DNA of 64,000 nt from Mycobacterium sp. DL440 (GTDB lineage Bacteria > Actinomycetota > Actinomycetes > Mycobacteriales > Mycobacteriaceae): positions 3,737,327-3,801,326 of the forward strand of contig NZ_CP050191.1 of assembly GCF_011745145.1 (NCBI RefSeq), in the 5' to 3' direction. Shown in pieces: positions 17,327-26,603 of the stretch. The position numbers were made by a program, and so were the translations under genes. Each line of letters starts with the position of its first letter. Position 1 is the stretch's first letter. The notes under the pieces were generated by a model. The model was not told the DNA's origin. It saw only the letters and a program-made list of their open reading frames with translations, and made no database searches.

Positions 17327-18160
17327 ATGACGGGAACCTCAGGCAAGGTGAGCGGCAGCGCGCTCACCGGTGTGTCCGAGACAGCACTGATGACCCTGCA
17401 GGTGCGCGCGCACGAGGCGCGCCGCCCGGACGCCCTGATCGACGATCCGATGGCAGTGCAACTGGTCGACTCGATCGATTTCGATTTCGCCAAGTTCGGC
17501 TACACCCGCCGCCAGGACATGGCCCTGCGGGCGCTGCTTTTCGACAGGATCACCGGCGACTACCTTCGTGAGCATCCGAAGGCCACGGTGGTGGCACTGG
17601 CCGAGGGGTTGCAGACCAGCTTCTACCGCCTGGACGCCACGGGTCTGGGCCATGAGTTCCGTTGGCTGTCAGTTGATTTGGAACCGATGATCGAGCTCCG
17701 CAATAAACTGCTGCCGAAGCCGGACCGCGTAACGCAGTCCTCCCAGTCGGCACTGGACTTCAGCTGGATGGACCACGTCGACACCAGCAACGGCGTGTTC
17801 ATCACCGCCGAAGGCCTCCTGATGTACCTGCAGCCCGAGGAGTCCATGTCGCTGATCCGTGCCTGCGCGCAACGCTTTCCGGGCGGACAGATGTTGTTCG
17901 ACCTGCCGCCGGCGTTCTTCGCCTTCCTCACCCGGAGGGGGATGCCGACGTCGATGCGTTATCGGGTGCCCCCGATGCCGTTCAGCCTGTCGCCGGCCGA
18001 GCTCGCCGACCTGGTCAACACCGTCCCCGGAGTGCGGACGGTGCGCGACCTGCCGATGCCGCCCGGTCGCGGCAGGATCTTCAACGCCCTACTGCAGACA
18101 CAGCACCTGCCGATCTTCGACCCCGTCCGCCCGCTGGTGGGCCTGTTGGAGTTCGGTTAG
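17327..18160 (+). CDS. SAM-dependent methyltransferase (Omt-like), paralog 2
   Basis: 277 residues from ATG 17327. It has the same architecture as the gene at 14048, with conserved blocks [50 protein letters not shown] and [14 protein letters not shown], so the two are close paralogs separated by three genes. The C-terminus differs ([15 protein letters not shown]). The substrate is unknown. It ends 9 bp from the convergent monooxygenase stop. Confidence 0.9.
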   Translation: MTGTSGKVSGSALTGVSETALMTLQVRAHEARRPDALIDDPMAVQLVDSIDFDFAKFGYTRRQDMALRALLFDRITGDYLREHPKATVVALAEGLQTSFYRLDATGLGHEFRWLSVDLEPMIELRNKLLPKPDRVTQSSQSALDFSWMDHVDTSNGVFITAEGLLMYLQPEESMSLIRACAQRFPGGQMLFDLPPAFFAFLTRRGMPTSMRYRVPPMPFSLSPAELADLVNTVPGVRTVRDLPMPPGRGRIFNALLQTQHLPIFDPVRPLVGLLEFG

Positions 18161-18169
18161 ACCGCCGAG

Positions 18170-19648
18170 TCAGGCTGTCACCAAAGATTTTTCGAACCTG
18201 AGGTGCGCGTCCTCGACGGGCCCGTTACGCAGGGTCTCGGCGTCCACCGTGTAGTTCATCGTCATCTGCCATGGTCCGTCGACGCCCTGGCGGGGGATCT
18301 CGTCGATCGAACGCTGCACGTATCCGGCACCGAAGTCCAGGAGCGGACGGGTCTGACCGCCGTCGAACTCCGGCTGGACGGCGTCAAAACCATTGTCGTC
18401 CATGTGCTTCAACAGTCGGCAGAAGTGCTCGCAGAGCAACCCGACTTTGAGCGTCCATGACGAGTTGGTGTAGCCGAAGGCGAACGCGAAGTTCGGCACG
18501 CCCGAGAGCATGATGCCCTTGTAGGCGACGGTGTCCGAAAGATTCGCCGGCTGACCGTCCACGGTCAACGACATCCCGCCGAACAGCTGAATGTTGAGAC
18601 CCGTTGCGGTGACGATGATGTCGGCATCGAGCTCGCGCCCGGACTCCAGCAGGATCCCGTTCTCGGTGAACGTCGCGATGCGGTCGGTGACCACCGAGGC
18701 GCTCCCGTTGCTGATGGCCTTGAACAGGTCTCCATCGGGCACCGCGCACAGCCGCTGGTCCCACGGGTTGTAGCTGGGCGCGAAGTGCTCGTCGACGGGG
18801 TACCCCTCGGGCAACTTGCCGGCGTTGATCTTCTGGATCAGCCAGCGGGCGGCGGTCGGGTACTTCTGGCACAGCGTGTAGACGGAGCGCTGCTTGATGA
18901 TGTTCTTGCGCCGGGCCGCTGCATAACCCAGGCGATCGCCCAGCACCCGTATGGCCGTATTGGCGAAGGCGTCCTTGGCCGGGACGGGAAGCACATAGGT
19001 GGGTGAGCGTTGCAGCATGGTCACGTGCCCGGCGGTCGGTGCCATCGACGGCACCAGCGTCACCGCGGTGGCACCGCTACCGATCACGACGACCTTCTTA
19101 CCGGTGTAGTCGAGGTCCTCCGGCCAGTGCTGGGGGTGCACGATGCGCCCGGTGAACCGCTCCTGCCCCTCAAAACGCGGGGTGTAGCCCTGGTCGTAGC
19201 GGTAGTAGCCACCACCGCAGAACAGCCAGTTCGCCGAGATCTGCACGAGTTCGGGATCCGCGCCGTCACCGCCGGTCCGCTCGGCGTCCACGGTCCAGGT
19301 GGCCGTCGCGGAATCCCAGGATGCGCCGAGCACCTTGTGGTGGAACCGGATGTGGCCGTCGATGCCGTTCTCGGAGACGGTCTCACGCAGGTAGGCCAGG
19401 ATCTTGTCCGCGGTGGCGATGGCGTGCACGTCGCGCCACGGCTTGAATTCGTACCCGAAGGTGTGCAGGTCCGAGTCCGATCGAATGCCCGGGTAACGGA
19501 ACAGATCCCACGTGCCGCCGGTGGCGCCACGGGCCTCCAGGATCGTGTAGCTGCGGTGCGGGTGCTCGCGCTGCAGGTAGTAGGCGGCACCGATGCCGGA
19601 GATGCCGGCGCCGATGATGAGTACGTCGACGTGTTCGGTGTGGGTCAT
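18170..19648 (-). CDS. EthA-like Baeyer-Villiger flavin monooxygenase
   Basis: 492 residues, the length of EthA. The FAD motif is DVLIIGAGISGIGAAYYL (residues ~8-25). The NADPH Rossmann motif KKVVVIGSGATAVTL (~185-200) follows the BVMO fingerprint FTGRIVHPQHWPED. The C-terminal half has NWLFCGGGYYRYDQGY-type loops typical of the mycobacterial EthA/MymA branch. It should oxidise ketones or sulfur-containing compounds, including possible thioamide prodrugs. It diverges from a PucR regulator with a near-perfect palindrome between them at 19711-19733. Confidence 0.92.
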   Translation of the reverse strand: MTHTEHVDVLIIGAGISGIGAAYYLQREHPHRSYTILEARGATGGTWDLFRYPGIRSDSDLHTFGYEFKPWRDVHAIATADKILAYLRETVSENGIDGHIRFHHKVLGASWDSATATWTVDAERTGGDGADPELVQISANWLFCGGGYYRYDQGYTPRFEGQERFTGRIVHPQHWPEDLDYTGKKVVVIGSGATAVTLVPSMAPTAGHVTMLQRSPTYVLPVPAKDAFANTAIRVLGDRLGYAAARRKNIIKQRSVYTLCQKYPTAARWLIQKINAGKLPEGYPVDEHFAPSYNPWDQRLCAVPDGDLFKAISNGSASVVTDRIATFTENGILLESGRELDADIIVTATGLNIQLFGGMSLTVDGQPANLSDTVAYKGIMLSGVPNFAFAFGYTNSSWTLKVGLLCEHFCRLLKHMDDNGFDAVQPEFDGGQTRPLLDFGAGYVQRSIDEIPRQGVDGPWQMTMNYTVDAETLRNGPVEDAHLRFEKSLVTA

Positions 19649-19710
19649 GTCTCAATGGTCGGGGTTAGACAACGGTCTCCCAAGGTCGGAAGTGCCAAAC
19701 ATTGCCGATC

Positions 19711-19733
19711 CGATGGTGCACTTTGCACCATCG
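19711..19733. promoter_or_regulatory. Palindromic operator between monooxygenase and PucR genes
   Basis: Perfect 10-bp arms CGATGGTGCA (19711-19720) and TGCACCATCG (19724-19733) around a three-base centre. It lies 62 bp before the monooxygenase start and 15 bp before the chosen PucR start, an ideal place for one regulator to control both divergent genes. The possible PucR ATG at 19713 is inside the palindrome, which is why I prefer the ATG at 19749. Confidence 0.65.
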
Positions 19734-19748
19734 CCCTACCCTGGGGTG

Positions 19749-20978
19749 ATGGTGTGGCAGCCAGCTTCACAGCGGGTGCAGGATCTGATTCGGCAATGCG
19801 CGCAGACTGTCCTCAACCCCCGCCCGGAATGGCTCGACGAATTCGACGCCGCAGTGCTGGCCGCCAGTCCGACGATCGCGTCCGACCCCGAACTCGCCGC
19901 CGCGGTCGTGCGCAGCAACCACGCCAACCTGTTCTTCTGGGGTACGGCGAATGTGCGCGATCCGGGCGCCCCGGTACCGCCGAATACCGGACCGGAGCCG
20001 CTGAGCATTGCGAGAGAGCTGGTGCGCCGCGGCGTCAGCGAGTTCCCCCTCGATGCATACCGGGTTGGCGAGGGAGTGGCGTGGCGTCGCCTCATGGAGA
20101 TCGCCTTCGAGCTCACGTCCGACCCTGCCGAACTGCACGAGATGTTGGACGTGTGCTCACAGTCCATCAGCGCGTTCGTCGACGCCACGCTGGCCGGGAT
20201 CGCCGCCCAGATCGACCTGGAACGCGACGACCTGACCCGCGGCACCCACGCCGAGCGGCGCGAGACCGTCGCACTGTTGCTCGAGGGCGCCCCGATCCCC
20301 AGGCAGCGTGCCGAGGCGCGCCTGGGCCACGCGCTGACCGGAACCCACACCGCCGCGGTGATCTGGAGCGAGGACTCGGCGGGCGATCTGTCCGGGTTGG
20401 ACCGGGCCGCCGAGGCCTTCGGCCAGGACTGCGGTGACCCGCGGCCGTTGAGCGTGTTGGCCAGCACCGCCACCCGCTGGGTGTGGGCGACCGGTAGCGC
20501 CGACATCCAGCACGGTTTCCAGACGCTGAGCCGTGCCGCCGGAGACCTCGACGGTGTCCGGATCGCCATCGGCCCGGCAGCCGACGGTCTGGATGGGTTC
20601 CGACGCAGTCACTTCGATGCGATCACCACACAGCAGATGATGGCGCGGTTGCACTCCACACAGCAGATCGCGCGGTTCGCCGATGTCGAACTGGTGGCAC
20701 TGACCACCGCTGACCCCGATCGCGCCACCGAGTTCGTCAACCGCAACCTTGGCGACCTCGAGACCGCCGACCCTGAATTACAGGAAACGGTAAGAGTATT
20801 CGTCAACGAACAATGCAACGCCTCGCGCGCCGCGGCGCGGCTGTACCTGCATCGCAACACTCTGCTGCGCCGGCTGGCCCGCGCCGACGACCTCCTGCCC
20901 CGTCCGCTGGCCGAAAACAGCGTCGCGGTAGCCGTCGCCCTGGATGTGCTCCGCTGGCGCGGCAGCCGGGCCGGTTGA
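19749..20978 (+). CDS. PucR-family transcriptional regulator
   Basis: 409 residues from ATG 19749. The C-terminal ~60 residues hold the PucR HTH_30 domain: TVRVFVNEQCNASRAAARL, then YLHRNTLLRRLARADDLL. A central GGDEF-like/CdaR region (~130-320) and an N-terminal domain that probably senses a ligand precede it. The protein likely controls itself and the divergent EthA-like monooxygenase through the palindrome upstream. In known mycobacteria EthA is controlled by a TetR (EthR), so this pairing is different. Confidence 0.88.
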   Translation: MVWQPASQRVQDLIRQCAQTVLNPRPEWLDEFDAAVLAASPTIASDPELAAAVVRSNHANLFFWGTANVRDPGAPVPPNTGPEPLSIARELVRRGVSEFPLDAYRVGEGVAWRRLMEIAFELTSDPAELHEMLDVCSQSISAFVDATLAGIAAQIDLERDDLTRGTHAERRETVALLLEGAPIPRQRAEARLGHALTGTHTAAVIWSEDSAGDLSGLDRAAEAFGQDCGDPRPLSVLASTATRWVWATGSADIQHGFQTLSRAAGDLDGVRIAIGPAADGLDGFRRSHFDAITTQQMMARLHSTQQIARFADVELVALTTADPDRATEFVNRNLGDLETADPELQETVRVFVNEQCNASRAAARLYLHRNTLLRRLARADDLLPRPLAENSVAVAVALDVLRWRGSRAG

Positions 20979-20993
20979 ATCCGACACGCCCGA

Positions 20994-21359
20994 TCAGTCG
21001 AAGGCAGTGTCCAGATAGCGCAGGGCGTCGGTCTTGCCGATCCCCAGCGCACGGGCGGCCTCGGCGAACGAATGCGCGGCCGCGGCCATCGCGGCATCGG
21101 CCGGATCGGCCCGTGCCACGAACGTGCCGTACCGCCCCCGGGTCTCCAACACCCCCGCCGACTCCAGCTCGCGATAGGCCCTGGCCACGGTGTTCACCGC
21201 GAGCCCGACCTTTCCCGCCAGTTCACGCACCGTCGGCAGACGGGTTCCCGGCGTCAGGCGCCCCTGCCGAATGCCCTCGATAATCTGGATCCTCAGTTGA
21301 TCGAACAAGGGCTTGTCCCCGCTCGAATCAACCAGAACCCAATCCCCCAACTCGACCAC
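20994..21359 (-). CDS. GntR/YhcF-type regulator (Rv1152-like)
   Basis: About 121 residues; the start is uncertain. I use GTG 21359, 36 bp from the divergent sirtuin start; a TTG four codons on is possible. The winged helix runs [39 protein letters not shown], and the tail [20 protein letters not shown] continues to [11 protein letters not shown]. The lack of a large ligand domain fits the YhcF/YtrA-type subfamily and Rv1152 as I recall it. Between the two genes ATCACCCAA (21369-21377) and TTGGTGAT (21388-21395) form an imperfect inverted repeat that may be its operator. Confidence 0.85.
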   Translation of the reverse strand: MVELGDWVLVDSSGDKPLFDQLRIQIIEGIRQGRLTPGTRLPTVRELAGKVGLAVNTVARAYRELESAGVLETRGRYGTFVARADPADAAMAAAAHSFAEAARALGIGKTDALRYLDTAFD

Positions 21360-21395
21360 ATGCTCAGTATCACCCAAACCGACTACGTTGGTGAT

Positions 21396-22124
21396 GTGCA
21401 AGTGACTGTCCTGTCCGGCGCCGGGATCTCGGCAGAGAGCGGTGTACCCACGTTCCGCGACGTCGAGACGGGCCTGTGGGCAAAGGTAGATCCCTACGAG
21501 ATCTCCAGTGTCGAAGGCTGGCAGCAGCATCCGGAGAAAGTCTGGGCCTGGTATCTGTGGCGCCACTACATGATGTCCCACGTGCAGCCCAACGACGGGC
21601 ATCGGGCCGTGGCGGCCTGGCAGGACTTCGCCGACGTCCATGTCATCACCCAGAACGTCGACAACCTGCACGAGCGCGCCGGAAGCAGCAACGTCTACCA
21701 CCTGCACGGAAATCTGTTCGAGTTCCGTTGCGATGCTTGCGGTTCGAGGTTCGAGGGTGAGCTGCCCGCGATGCCGGAGCCGGTCGAGACGATCGACCCC
21801 CCAATGTGCCCGTGCGGCGGCCTGATCCGGCCGAGCGTGGTCTGGTTCGGCGAGCCGCTGCCCGATGACGCTTGGCAACGATCGGTGCTGGCGGTCAGCA
21901 ACGCCGATGTGGTGATCGTCGTGGGCACCAGCTCGGTGGTCTACCCGGCGGCGGGACTGGCCGAGGCCGCCCTCGCCGCCGGCACCGTGGTGATCGAGGT
22001 CAATCCGGAGCGCACGCCACTGTCCGACAGTGCGACGGTTTCCCTGCGTGAGACCGCGGCCGGCTCGCTGCCGAACCTGCTTCAGCGGTTGCCCGCGCTA
22101 CTCGGTAGTCGCGACGCCGGTTAG
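21396..22124 (+). CDS. cobB: Sir2-family NAD-dependent protein deacylase
   Basis: 242 residues from GTG 21396. Motifs in order: [20 protein letters not shown] (NAD binding), [13 protein letters not shown] (catalytic region with the HG further on: [12 protein letters not shown]), a zinc-ribbon of C-x2-C and C-x-C (FRCDACG, PMCPCGG), [13 protein letters not shown] and [13 protein letters not shown]. It resembles M. tuberculosis Rv1151c, a deacetylase/desuccinylase that can regulate acyl-CoA synthetases. The divergent GntR gene is kept next to it in mycobacteria. The end overlaps the convergent methyltransferase stop by 4 bp. Confidence 0.95.
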   Translation: MQVTVLSGAGISAESGVPTFRDVETGLWAKVDPYEISSVEGWQQHPEKVWAWYLWRHYMMSHVQPNDGHRAVAAWQDFADVHVITQNVDNLHERAGSSNVYHLHGNLFEFRCDACGSRFEGELPAMPEPVETIDPPMCPCGGLIRPSVVWFGEPLPDDAWQRSVLAVSNADVVIVVGTSSVVYPAAGLAEAALAAGTVVIEVNPERTPLSDSATVSLRETAAGSLPNLLQRLPALLGSRDAG

Positions 22125-22756
22125 GCAGGTCTGACCGCGCGCCCGATCGCGAACTCCGTCACCGGCAGCGGCACCCAGGCCGGCATCGCCAACTCGCGGT
22201 GCGCAACCTCAACCTGGAACCCGCTGCCCGCGATGGCCTGCTCGGTGTGCCGATGGGTGTGGCAGTTGCCGAACAACCGCGGCCAGATGGTGGCATCTGC
22301 CGCGCGCTGCATCCCGGCCCGCCAGCCACTACCGGCGACATGCTCCAGGTACCGCAGCTCCCCGCCCGGCCGGACAATGGAAAACAGCTGGCGTAGAACC
22401 GCATCCGGCTCGTCGATCGAGCACAACACCAATGAGCAGACCACTGCATCGAATGGCTCTGTGCTGCTGAACTGCTCGGCGGTGTCGCTGGTGACGGTCA
22501 CGGGCACCGGAGCCGTCGCTGCCGCGCTGCGGGCTACTTCGGCAAGGTGACGTTCTGGCTCGATGGCGACGACTTCGGTGACCGTCGACGGATAGAAGGC
22601 GAAGTTCGTCCCGGTGCCCGCGCCGATCTCCAGGACCCGCCCGCTGAGTCCGGCGAGGTTGTCACTGCGCAGCCGGCGCAGCGCCTTCGGCTCCGAACTC
22701 GACAGCGTCTTCCACACCCGGGCGAAGAACGGATTGTCCACGGTCTTGTCAGTCAC
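22121..22756 (-). CDS. Class I SAM methyltransferase (Rv1147-like)
   Basis: 211 residues from GTG 22756, which overlaps the TetR stop (GTGA). Motif I is [18 protein letters not shown], followed by [15 protein letters not shown], the acidic [17 protein letters not shown] and LRPGG-like [15 protein letters not shown]. This is the phosphatidylethanolamine/phospholipid N-methyltransferase-like branch (Rv1147 type), although small-molecule substrates are possible. It is third in an MmpL-TetR-methyltransferase operon. Confidence 0.88.
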   Translation of the reverse strand: MTDKTVDNPFFARVWKTLSSSEPKALRRLRSDNLAGLSGRVLEIGAGTGTNFAFYPSTVTEVVAIEPERHLAEVARSAAATAPVPVTVTSDTAEQFSSTEPFDAVVCSLVLCSIDEPDAVLRQLFSIVRPGGELRYLEHVAGSGWRAGMQRAADATIWPRLFGNCHTHRHTEQAIAGSGFQVEVAHRELAMPAWVPLPVTEFAIGRAVRPA

Positions 22757-23460
22757 TGCTGTTGCCCTTCGTCGGCGTGATCCCCGGCCATTCCCTTCAA
22801 CCGGGCGATGGTCTCCATGGGTTCGAGGTCGGTTCCGATGATCCCCGAGACGATCTGACCGGTGCACACCGCACGCAGCACGCGATCGGTGAACTCCTCG
22901 ACATCGCCCCATGGCAGATACGGCTTGGAGATCAGCATCGCGACCACTCCGTGCGCCGCGGCCCACAGTTCGAGGGTCATCGTGGTGGCATCCCCGGGCG
23001 GGTAGATCCCGTCGGCCATCAGCCCGGCCACAGAGGCGCGCATGTGCTGGAACGCTGAGCTGTTCAGCGCGGTGTCGACGTCGCTGCCGGGCCGGCCCTC
23101 ACCCATCGTGGCCAATCGGTACAACTCGGGTGTGCGCCTGGCGAAGTTCACATAGGCGTGGCCCTGCGCGCGCAACACCTCGATGGTCGAGGTGTGATCG
23201 GCGGCAGCGCGCTGCATCTCCTCGTCGAGTTTCTCGAAGTACCGCGAGCACACCGCGTCCAGCAACGTGTCCTTGTCGGCGAAGTGCAGGTAGATCGACG
23301 GCGGGGTGACCCCGACGCGCTGGGCCACCGACCGGATCGACACGGCCTTGGCATGGCCGGTTTCCAACAGTAATTCGGTTGTGGCGTCAAGGATCTGATC
23401 ACGCAGCAGCTCTCCGGAACCACGCGGGGCGCGGCGCCGTTTACGCGGTTGGATCACCAC
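22753..23460 (-). CDS. TetR-family regulator within the MmpL operon
   Basis: About 235 residues from GTG 23460 (one base after the MmpL stop); GTG 23457 is equally possible. The HTH is at ~18-62: RDQILDATTELLLETGHAKA, VSIRSVAQRVGVTPPSIYLHF. The C-terminal ligand domain (HAYVNFARRTPELYRLATMG and onwards) is of the TetR_C_33-like type. Placed between the transporter and a methyltransferase in one transcript, it probably represses the MmpL promoter at ~25.83 kb and responds to the exported substrate. Confidence 0.9.
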   Translation of the reverse strand: MVIQPRKRRRAPRGSGELLRDQILDATTELLLETGHAKAVSIRSVAQRVGVTPPSIYLHFADKDTLLDAVCSRYFEKLDEEMQRAAADHTSTIEVLRAQGHAYVNFARRTPELYRLATMGEGRPGSDVDTALNSSAFQHMRASVAGLMADGIYPPGDATTMTLELWAAAHGVVAMLISKPYLPWGDVEEFTDRVLRAVCTGQIVSGIIGTDLEPMETIARLKGMAGDHADEGQQQ

Positions 23461-23461
23461 G

Positions 23462-25795
23462 CTAACCGGCGTCCGTCGCACCGGCGTCCGCGCGTTCACG
23501 TTTGCCGTCATCCCCGGAAACGTCACCGGGGCCGTCAGGGTCCAGTTCGTCCGGACCCGACTCACTGATGCCGATTCGCTCGTGTAACCGGGCCAACGGT
23601 GCTGGCGCCCACCAGTTCCACTGCCCCATCAGATGCATGAATGCCGGCACCAACAGCATCCGCACCAACGTGGCGTCGACGAGAACCGCAATGGTCAGGC
23701 CCAGGCCGAACATCCGCATGAAGGCCACCTGCGCGGCGATCAGTGCGGCGAACGAGATCGACATCAGCAGCGCCGCGGCCGTCACCACCCGGCCGGTGCG
23801 GGCCAGACCGAGCGCGACGCTCTCGTCGTTCCGCTCGCGCGGGGACATTTCGGTGCCGTCGGGGCGGGCCAGTCCGGGTGTCAGCCAGTACTCCCGGATC
23901 CGCGAGACCAGGAACACCTCGTAGTCCATCGACAACCCGAATGCGATGCAGAACAACAACACCGGCAGGTTGGCCACCAAGGTGCCCGTCGATGTGGTGC
24001 CGAGTGCACCCAGGTGACCGTCCTGGAAGATCCACACCAGCGCACCGAACGCCGCCGACAGGGACAACACGTTGAGCACCAACGCTTTCAGCGGAAGCAC
24101 CACGCTGCCGGTGAGCAGGAACAGCAGCACGAAGGTGATCGCGGCAATGATGCCGAGCACCAGCGGCAACCGGGAGGTGATCGCGTGTGAGCTGTCCCGG
24201 TTGACCTGCGCGATGCCGGTGAACTTCACCTCGGCCGGCGCAGGCACGGCGTGCAGCGCGTCGAGCTGGGCCTCAGAGGCGTCGCTGAACAACGGCACAT
24301 GGCTACCGACGGTGAGATATGCGCTGCCGTCGGCTATTCCGGTTCCCGAGGTCGGCGGTCCGACCCGGCGGCCGTCAACGAAGGTGCCTCCGGGTGCCGA
24401 TACGGAGACACCGTCGGCGGCCCGCGACAGATCTCCCGCGTAGCGGTCGAGGCCGGCGGGCAGCAATCCGTTGACGTCGGGTAGCACCACGGTGACAGCG
24501 GTCGAGGAGTCGACGGCGAAATCATTGCGCAGCTCGTCGCCGAGCTGGCGGGCCGACGCCGAGGACGGCAGGACACGGTCGTCGGGGAAGCCCCACTTGA
24601 TGCCGAGGAAGGGCGCACCCAGCATCAGCAGCAGCGCGATGACCGCAAGCCCGATCGGGACCGAGCGGCGCATGACACGCTTGGTCATGCGGTACCAGAA
24701 CGTCTGCTCGACGGCCTTGTGCACGGGCTCGGGCCGGCCGAGGACCCGGCGGATGAACCGGCGCACGTCGTAGGCGTCCAGTCGGTCACCCAGCAGCGCG
24801 ATGGCGGCGGGGGCCACCACGATGGCCGCGAATGCCGCCAGCGCCACCACCGCGATGCCCGCGTAGGCGAACGACTTGAGGAAGTACATCGGGAACAGCA
24901 CCATCGCCACCATCGACAGCGCCACCGTCATGGCCGAGAACAGCACCGTCCGGCCGGCCGTGACCATGGTGCGCACCAGCGCGCGGTCCGGATCGACGCC
25001 ATCGGCCAGTTCGTCGCGGTACCGGCTGATGATCAACAGGGTGTAGTCGATGGCCAGCGCCAGCCCCATGGCGACGGTCAGGTTGAGCGCGAAGATCGAG
25101 ACGTCGGTGACCATGGTGAATCCGCGCAGCACTGCCAGAGATCCGAGGATCGCGAAGCCGCCTACCGCGAGCGGTAGGGCGGCGGCGAGCAATCCGCCGA
25201 ACACCCACACCAGCACGACGAAGCTCAGCGGAATCGCGATGGATTCCATCATCAAGAGGTCTTTTTCGCTCTGCCCGTTGATCTGGACGTAGATCATCGC
25301 CTCGCCACCGGCCCGCACGGTCACGCCGTCACGATCGTGCACGAGTTGGTCGGTGAGTTCCTTGGCATGTTTCTGCGCGCCGCTCTCCCCGCCGGTGATT
25401 CCGGCCAGGATGAGCCCGGTCTTGCCGTCCTTACTGATCAGCGTGGCCGCCGCGGGCGCGGGCACCGTCCAGGTCGAGCTGACCTCGGTCACGTATGGCG
25501 ATGCCTTGAGCTGGGCGGCAATGTCGGTGCCCGTGACCCGTGCCGCGGGACTGTTGACCCCAGCCGCCGAGTCGTCGGTGACGCTGATGAGCAACTGCAT
25601 GTCGCCGCGGGCGAATTTGTCCGAGAGCAGCCGTGTGGCCTGCGCCGATTCCGAAGTCGGGTCCTGGAATCCGCCGGCTGACAGGCTCTTGGCAACGGGA
25701 ATGCCGAAGATGCCCGCAGCCACCATCGCCAGCGCGGCCACCACGAGGACACGTCGCGGTGCGGCGAGAGCGAGATGGGCGATTCTGTGCAGCAC
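23462..25795 (-). CDS. mmpL13: MMPL-family RND transporter (MmpL13-like)
   Basis: 777 residues with two repeats of a periplasmic loop and six-helix bundle. Visible: the first helix LVVAALAMVAAGIFGIPVAK, a first membrane block from AIPLSFVVLVWVFGGLLAA through NLTVAMGLALAIDYTLLIIS, the cytoplasmic loop with RFIRRVLGRPEP, and the second block with FCIAFGLSMDYEVFLVSRIREY and FMRMFGLGLTIAVLVDATLV. The paired IDY/MDY motifs carry the proton-relay aspartates. The neighbourhood matches M. tuberculosis mmpL13, which is split there into 13a/13b; here the gene is intact. It probably exports a lipid or hydrophobic compound. Confidence 0.92.
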   Translation of the reverse strand: MLHRIAHLALAAPRRVLVVAALAMVAAGIFGIPVAKSLSAGGFQDPTSESAQATRLLSDKFARGDMQLLISVTDDSAAGVNSPAARVTGTDIAAQLKASPYVTEVSSTWTVPAPAAATLISKDGKTGLILAGITGGESGAQKHAKELTDQLVHDRDGVTVRAGGEAMIYVQINGQSEKDLLMMESIAIPLSFVVLVWVFGGLLAAALPLAVGGFAILGSLAVLRGFTMVTDVSIFALNLTVAMGLALAIDYTLLIISRYRDELADGVDPDRALVRTMVTAGRTVLFSAMTVALSMVAMVLFPMYFLKSFAYAGIAVVALAAFAAIVVAPAAIALLGDRLDAYDVRRFIRRVLGRPEPVHKAVEQTFWYRMTKRVMRRSVPIGLAVIALLLMLGAPFLGIKWGFPDDRVLPSSASARQLGDELRNDFAVDSSTAVTVVLPDVNGLLPAGLDRYAGDLSRAADGVSVSAPGGTFVDGRRVGPPTSGTGIADGSAYLTVGSHVPLFSDASEAQLDALHAVPAPAEVKFTGIAQVNRDSSHAITSRLPLVLGIIAAITFVLLFLLTGSVVLPLKALVLNVLSLSAAFGALVWIFQDGHLGALGTTSTGTLVANLPVLLFCIAFGLSMDYEVFLVSRIREYWLTPGLARPDGTEMSPRERNDESVALGLARTGRVVTAAALLMSISFAALIAAQVAFMRMFGLGLTIAVLVDATLVRMLLVPAFMHLMGQWNWWAPAPLARLHERIGISESGPDELDPDGPGDVSGDDGKRERADAGATDAG

Positions 25796-25824
25796 GTGGT
25801 GCCCTTCTGCCGGAGAGTATCGGC

Positions 25825-25846
25825 GTTAAGTTAACAACGGTAAGTT
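25825..25846 (-). promoter_or_regulatory. Candidate TetR site upstream of MmpL gene
   Basis: About 30-50 bp before the MmpL start, GTTAAGTTAAC (25825-25835) is followed by GGTAAGTT (25839-25846): two TAAGTT hexamers 14 bp apart, in an AT-rich island within very GC-rich DNA. It resembles half-sites of TetR regulators and may be bound by the operon's own TetR. The symmetry is imperfect, so this is a weak call. Confidence 0.35.
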
Positions 25847-25930
25847 TCCGGCGTCAACATGTTCCTCGCCGTATACACGGACCCCGGCACCGAAGGGTTC
25901 AACTCGACACCACGCGGGACAGAACTGGCC

Positions 25931-25954
25931 AACCTACCTATTAGTAGGTAGGTT
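25931..25954. promoter_or_regulatory. Palindromic operator of the divergent TetR gene
   Basis: Perfect 10-bp arms AACCTACCTA (25931-25940) and TAGGTAGGTT (25945-25954) around TTAG, ending seven bases before the TetR ATG at 25962. It covers the likely promoter or leader of the TetR-membrane protein-DoxX operon and is a textbook autoregulatory site. A reduced copy (AACCTACC and GTAGG) lies at 27872-27889. Confidence 0.8.
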
Positions 25955-25961
25955 GAGTGGC

Positions 25962-26603
25962 ATGGCCGCACCAGCTTCCACCGCCGACGCGATCCTTCGC
26001 TGCGCACGCTCGTCGATCGTCGCCGCCGGCTACAACGGCTTCAGCTACGCCGACATCGCCGCCGTCGTCGGCATCCGCAAAGCGAGCATTCACCACCACT
26101 TCCCGACCAAGGTCGACCTCGTACGCACCTTGGTGAGGCAGTACCGCGACGAGGCCGAAGCAGGGCTCGCCGAGATCGAGCGCCACGTCGCCGACCCGCT
26201 CGACCAGCTCCGCAGCTACACCGGGTACTGGGAGTCATGCATCAGCGAACCCGAAACCAGTTACTGCGTATGCGCATTGCTCGCCACCCAGATCCCGGTT
26301 CTCCCCGAGGAGATCGTGGTCGAGGTGCGGGCATATTTCCGGGCGCTGTCCGCCTGGCTGACATCAGTCCTCGAGCGCGGTGCCAGCGCGGGCACCATCA
26401 CCCTGACCGGCGAGGCGTATTCCGAGGCTGAGGCATTGATGGCCACGGTTCATGGCGCGATGTTGTCGGCACGGGCATACGGCGACCCGACGATCTTCGC
26501 CGCCATCACATGGCCCGCGATCGACCGCCTTCGACCGCCTTCCAACACAACGAACGACCACGACCGACAGATAGGAGCACGCGGTGACGATGACGACGAA
26601 TAA
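25962..26603 (+). CDS. TetR/AcrR-family regulator, autoregulated
   Basis: 213 residues from ATG 25962 (an upstream TTG lies inside the operator). HTH at ~8-52: ADAILRCARSSIVAAGYNGF, SYADIAAVVGIRKASIHHHF, PTKVDLV. The ligand domain has LDQLRSYTGYWESCI and a C-terminal tail ending DDDDE. Cysteines in SYCVCALLATQIP might sense thiol stress, as in some TetR proteins, but this is inference. Its 3' end overlaps the next gene by 20 bp, so it is co-transcribed with the membrane protein and DoxX. Confidence 0.92.
   Translation: MAAPASTADAILRCARSSIVAAGYNGFSYADIAAVVGIRKASIHHHFPTKVDLVRTLVRQYRDEAEAGLAEIERHVADPLDQLRSYTGYWESCISEPETSYCVCALLATQIPVLPEEIVVEVRAYFRALSAWLTSVLERGASAGTITLTGEAYSEAEALMATVHGAMLSARAYGDPTIFAAITWPAIDRLRPPSNTTNDHDRQIGARGDDDDE

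Noticed and set aside
23462..25795. Possible frameshift splitting the MmpL gene, as in M. tuberculosis
   Set aside because: The frame is open for all 777 codons with both halves in order; the gene is intact here.
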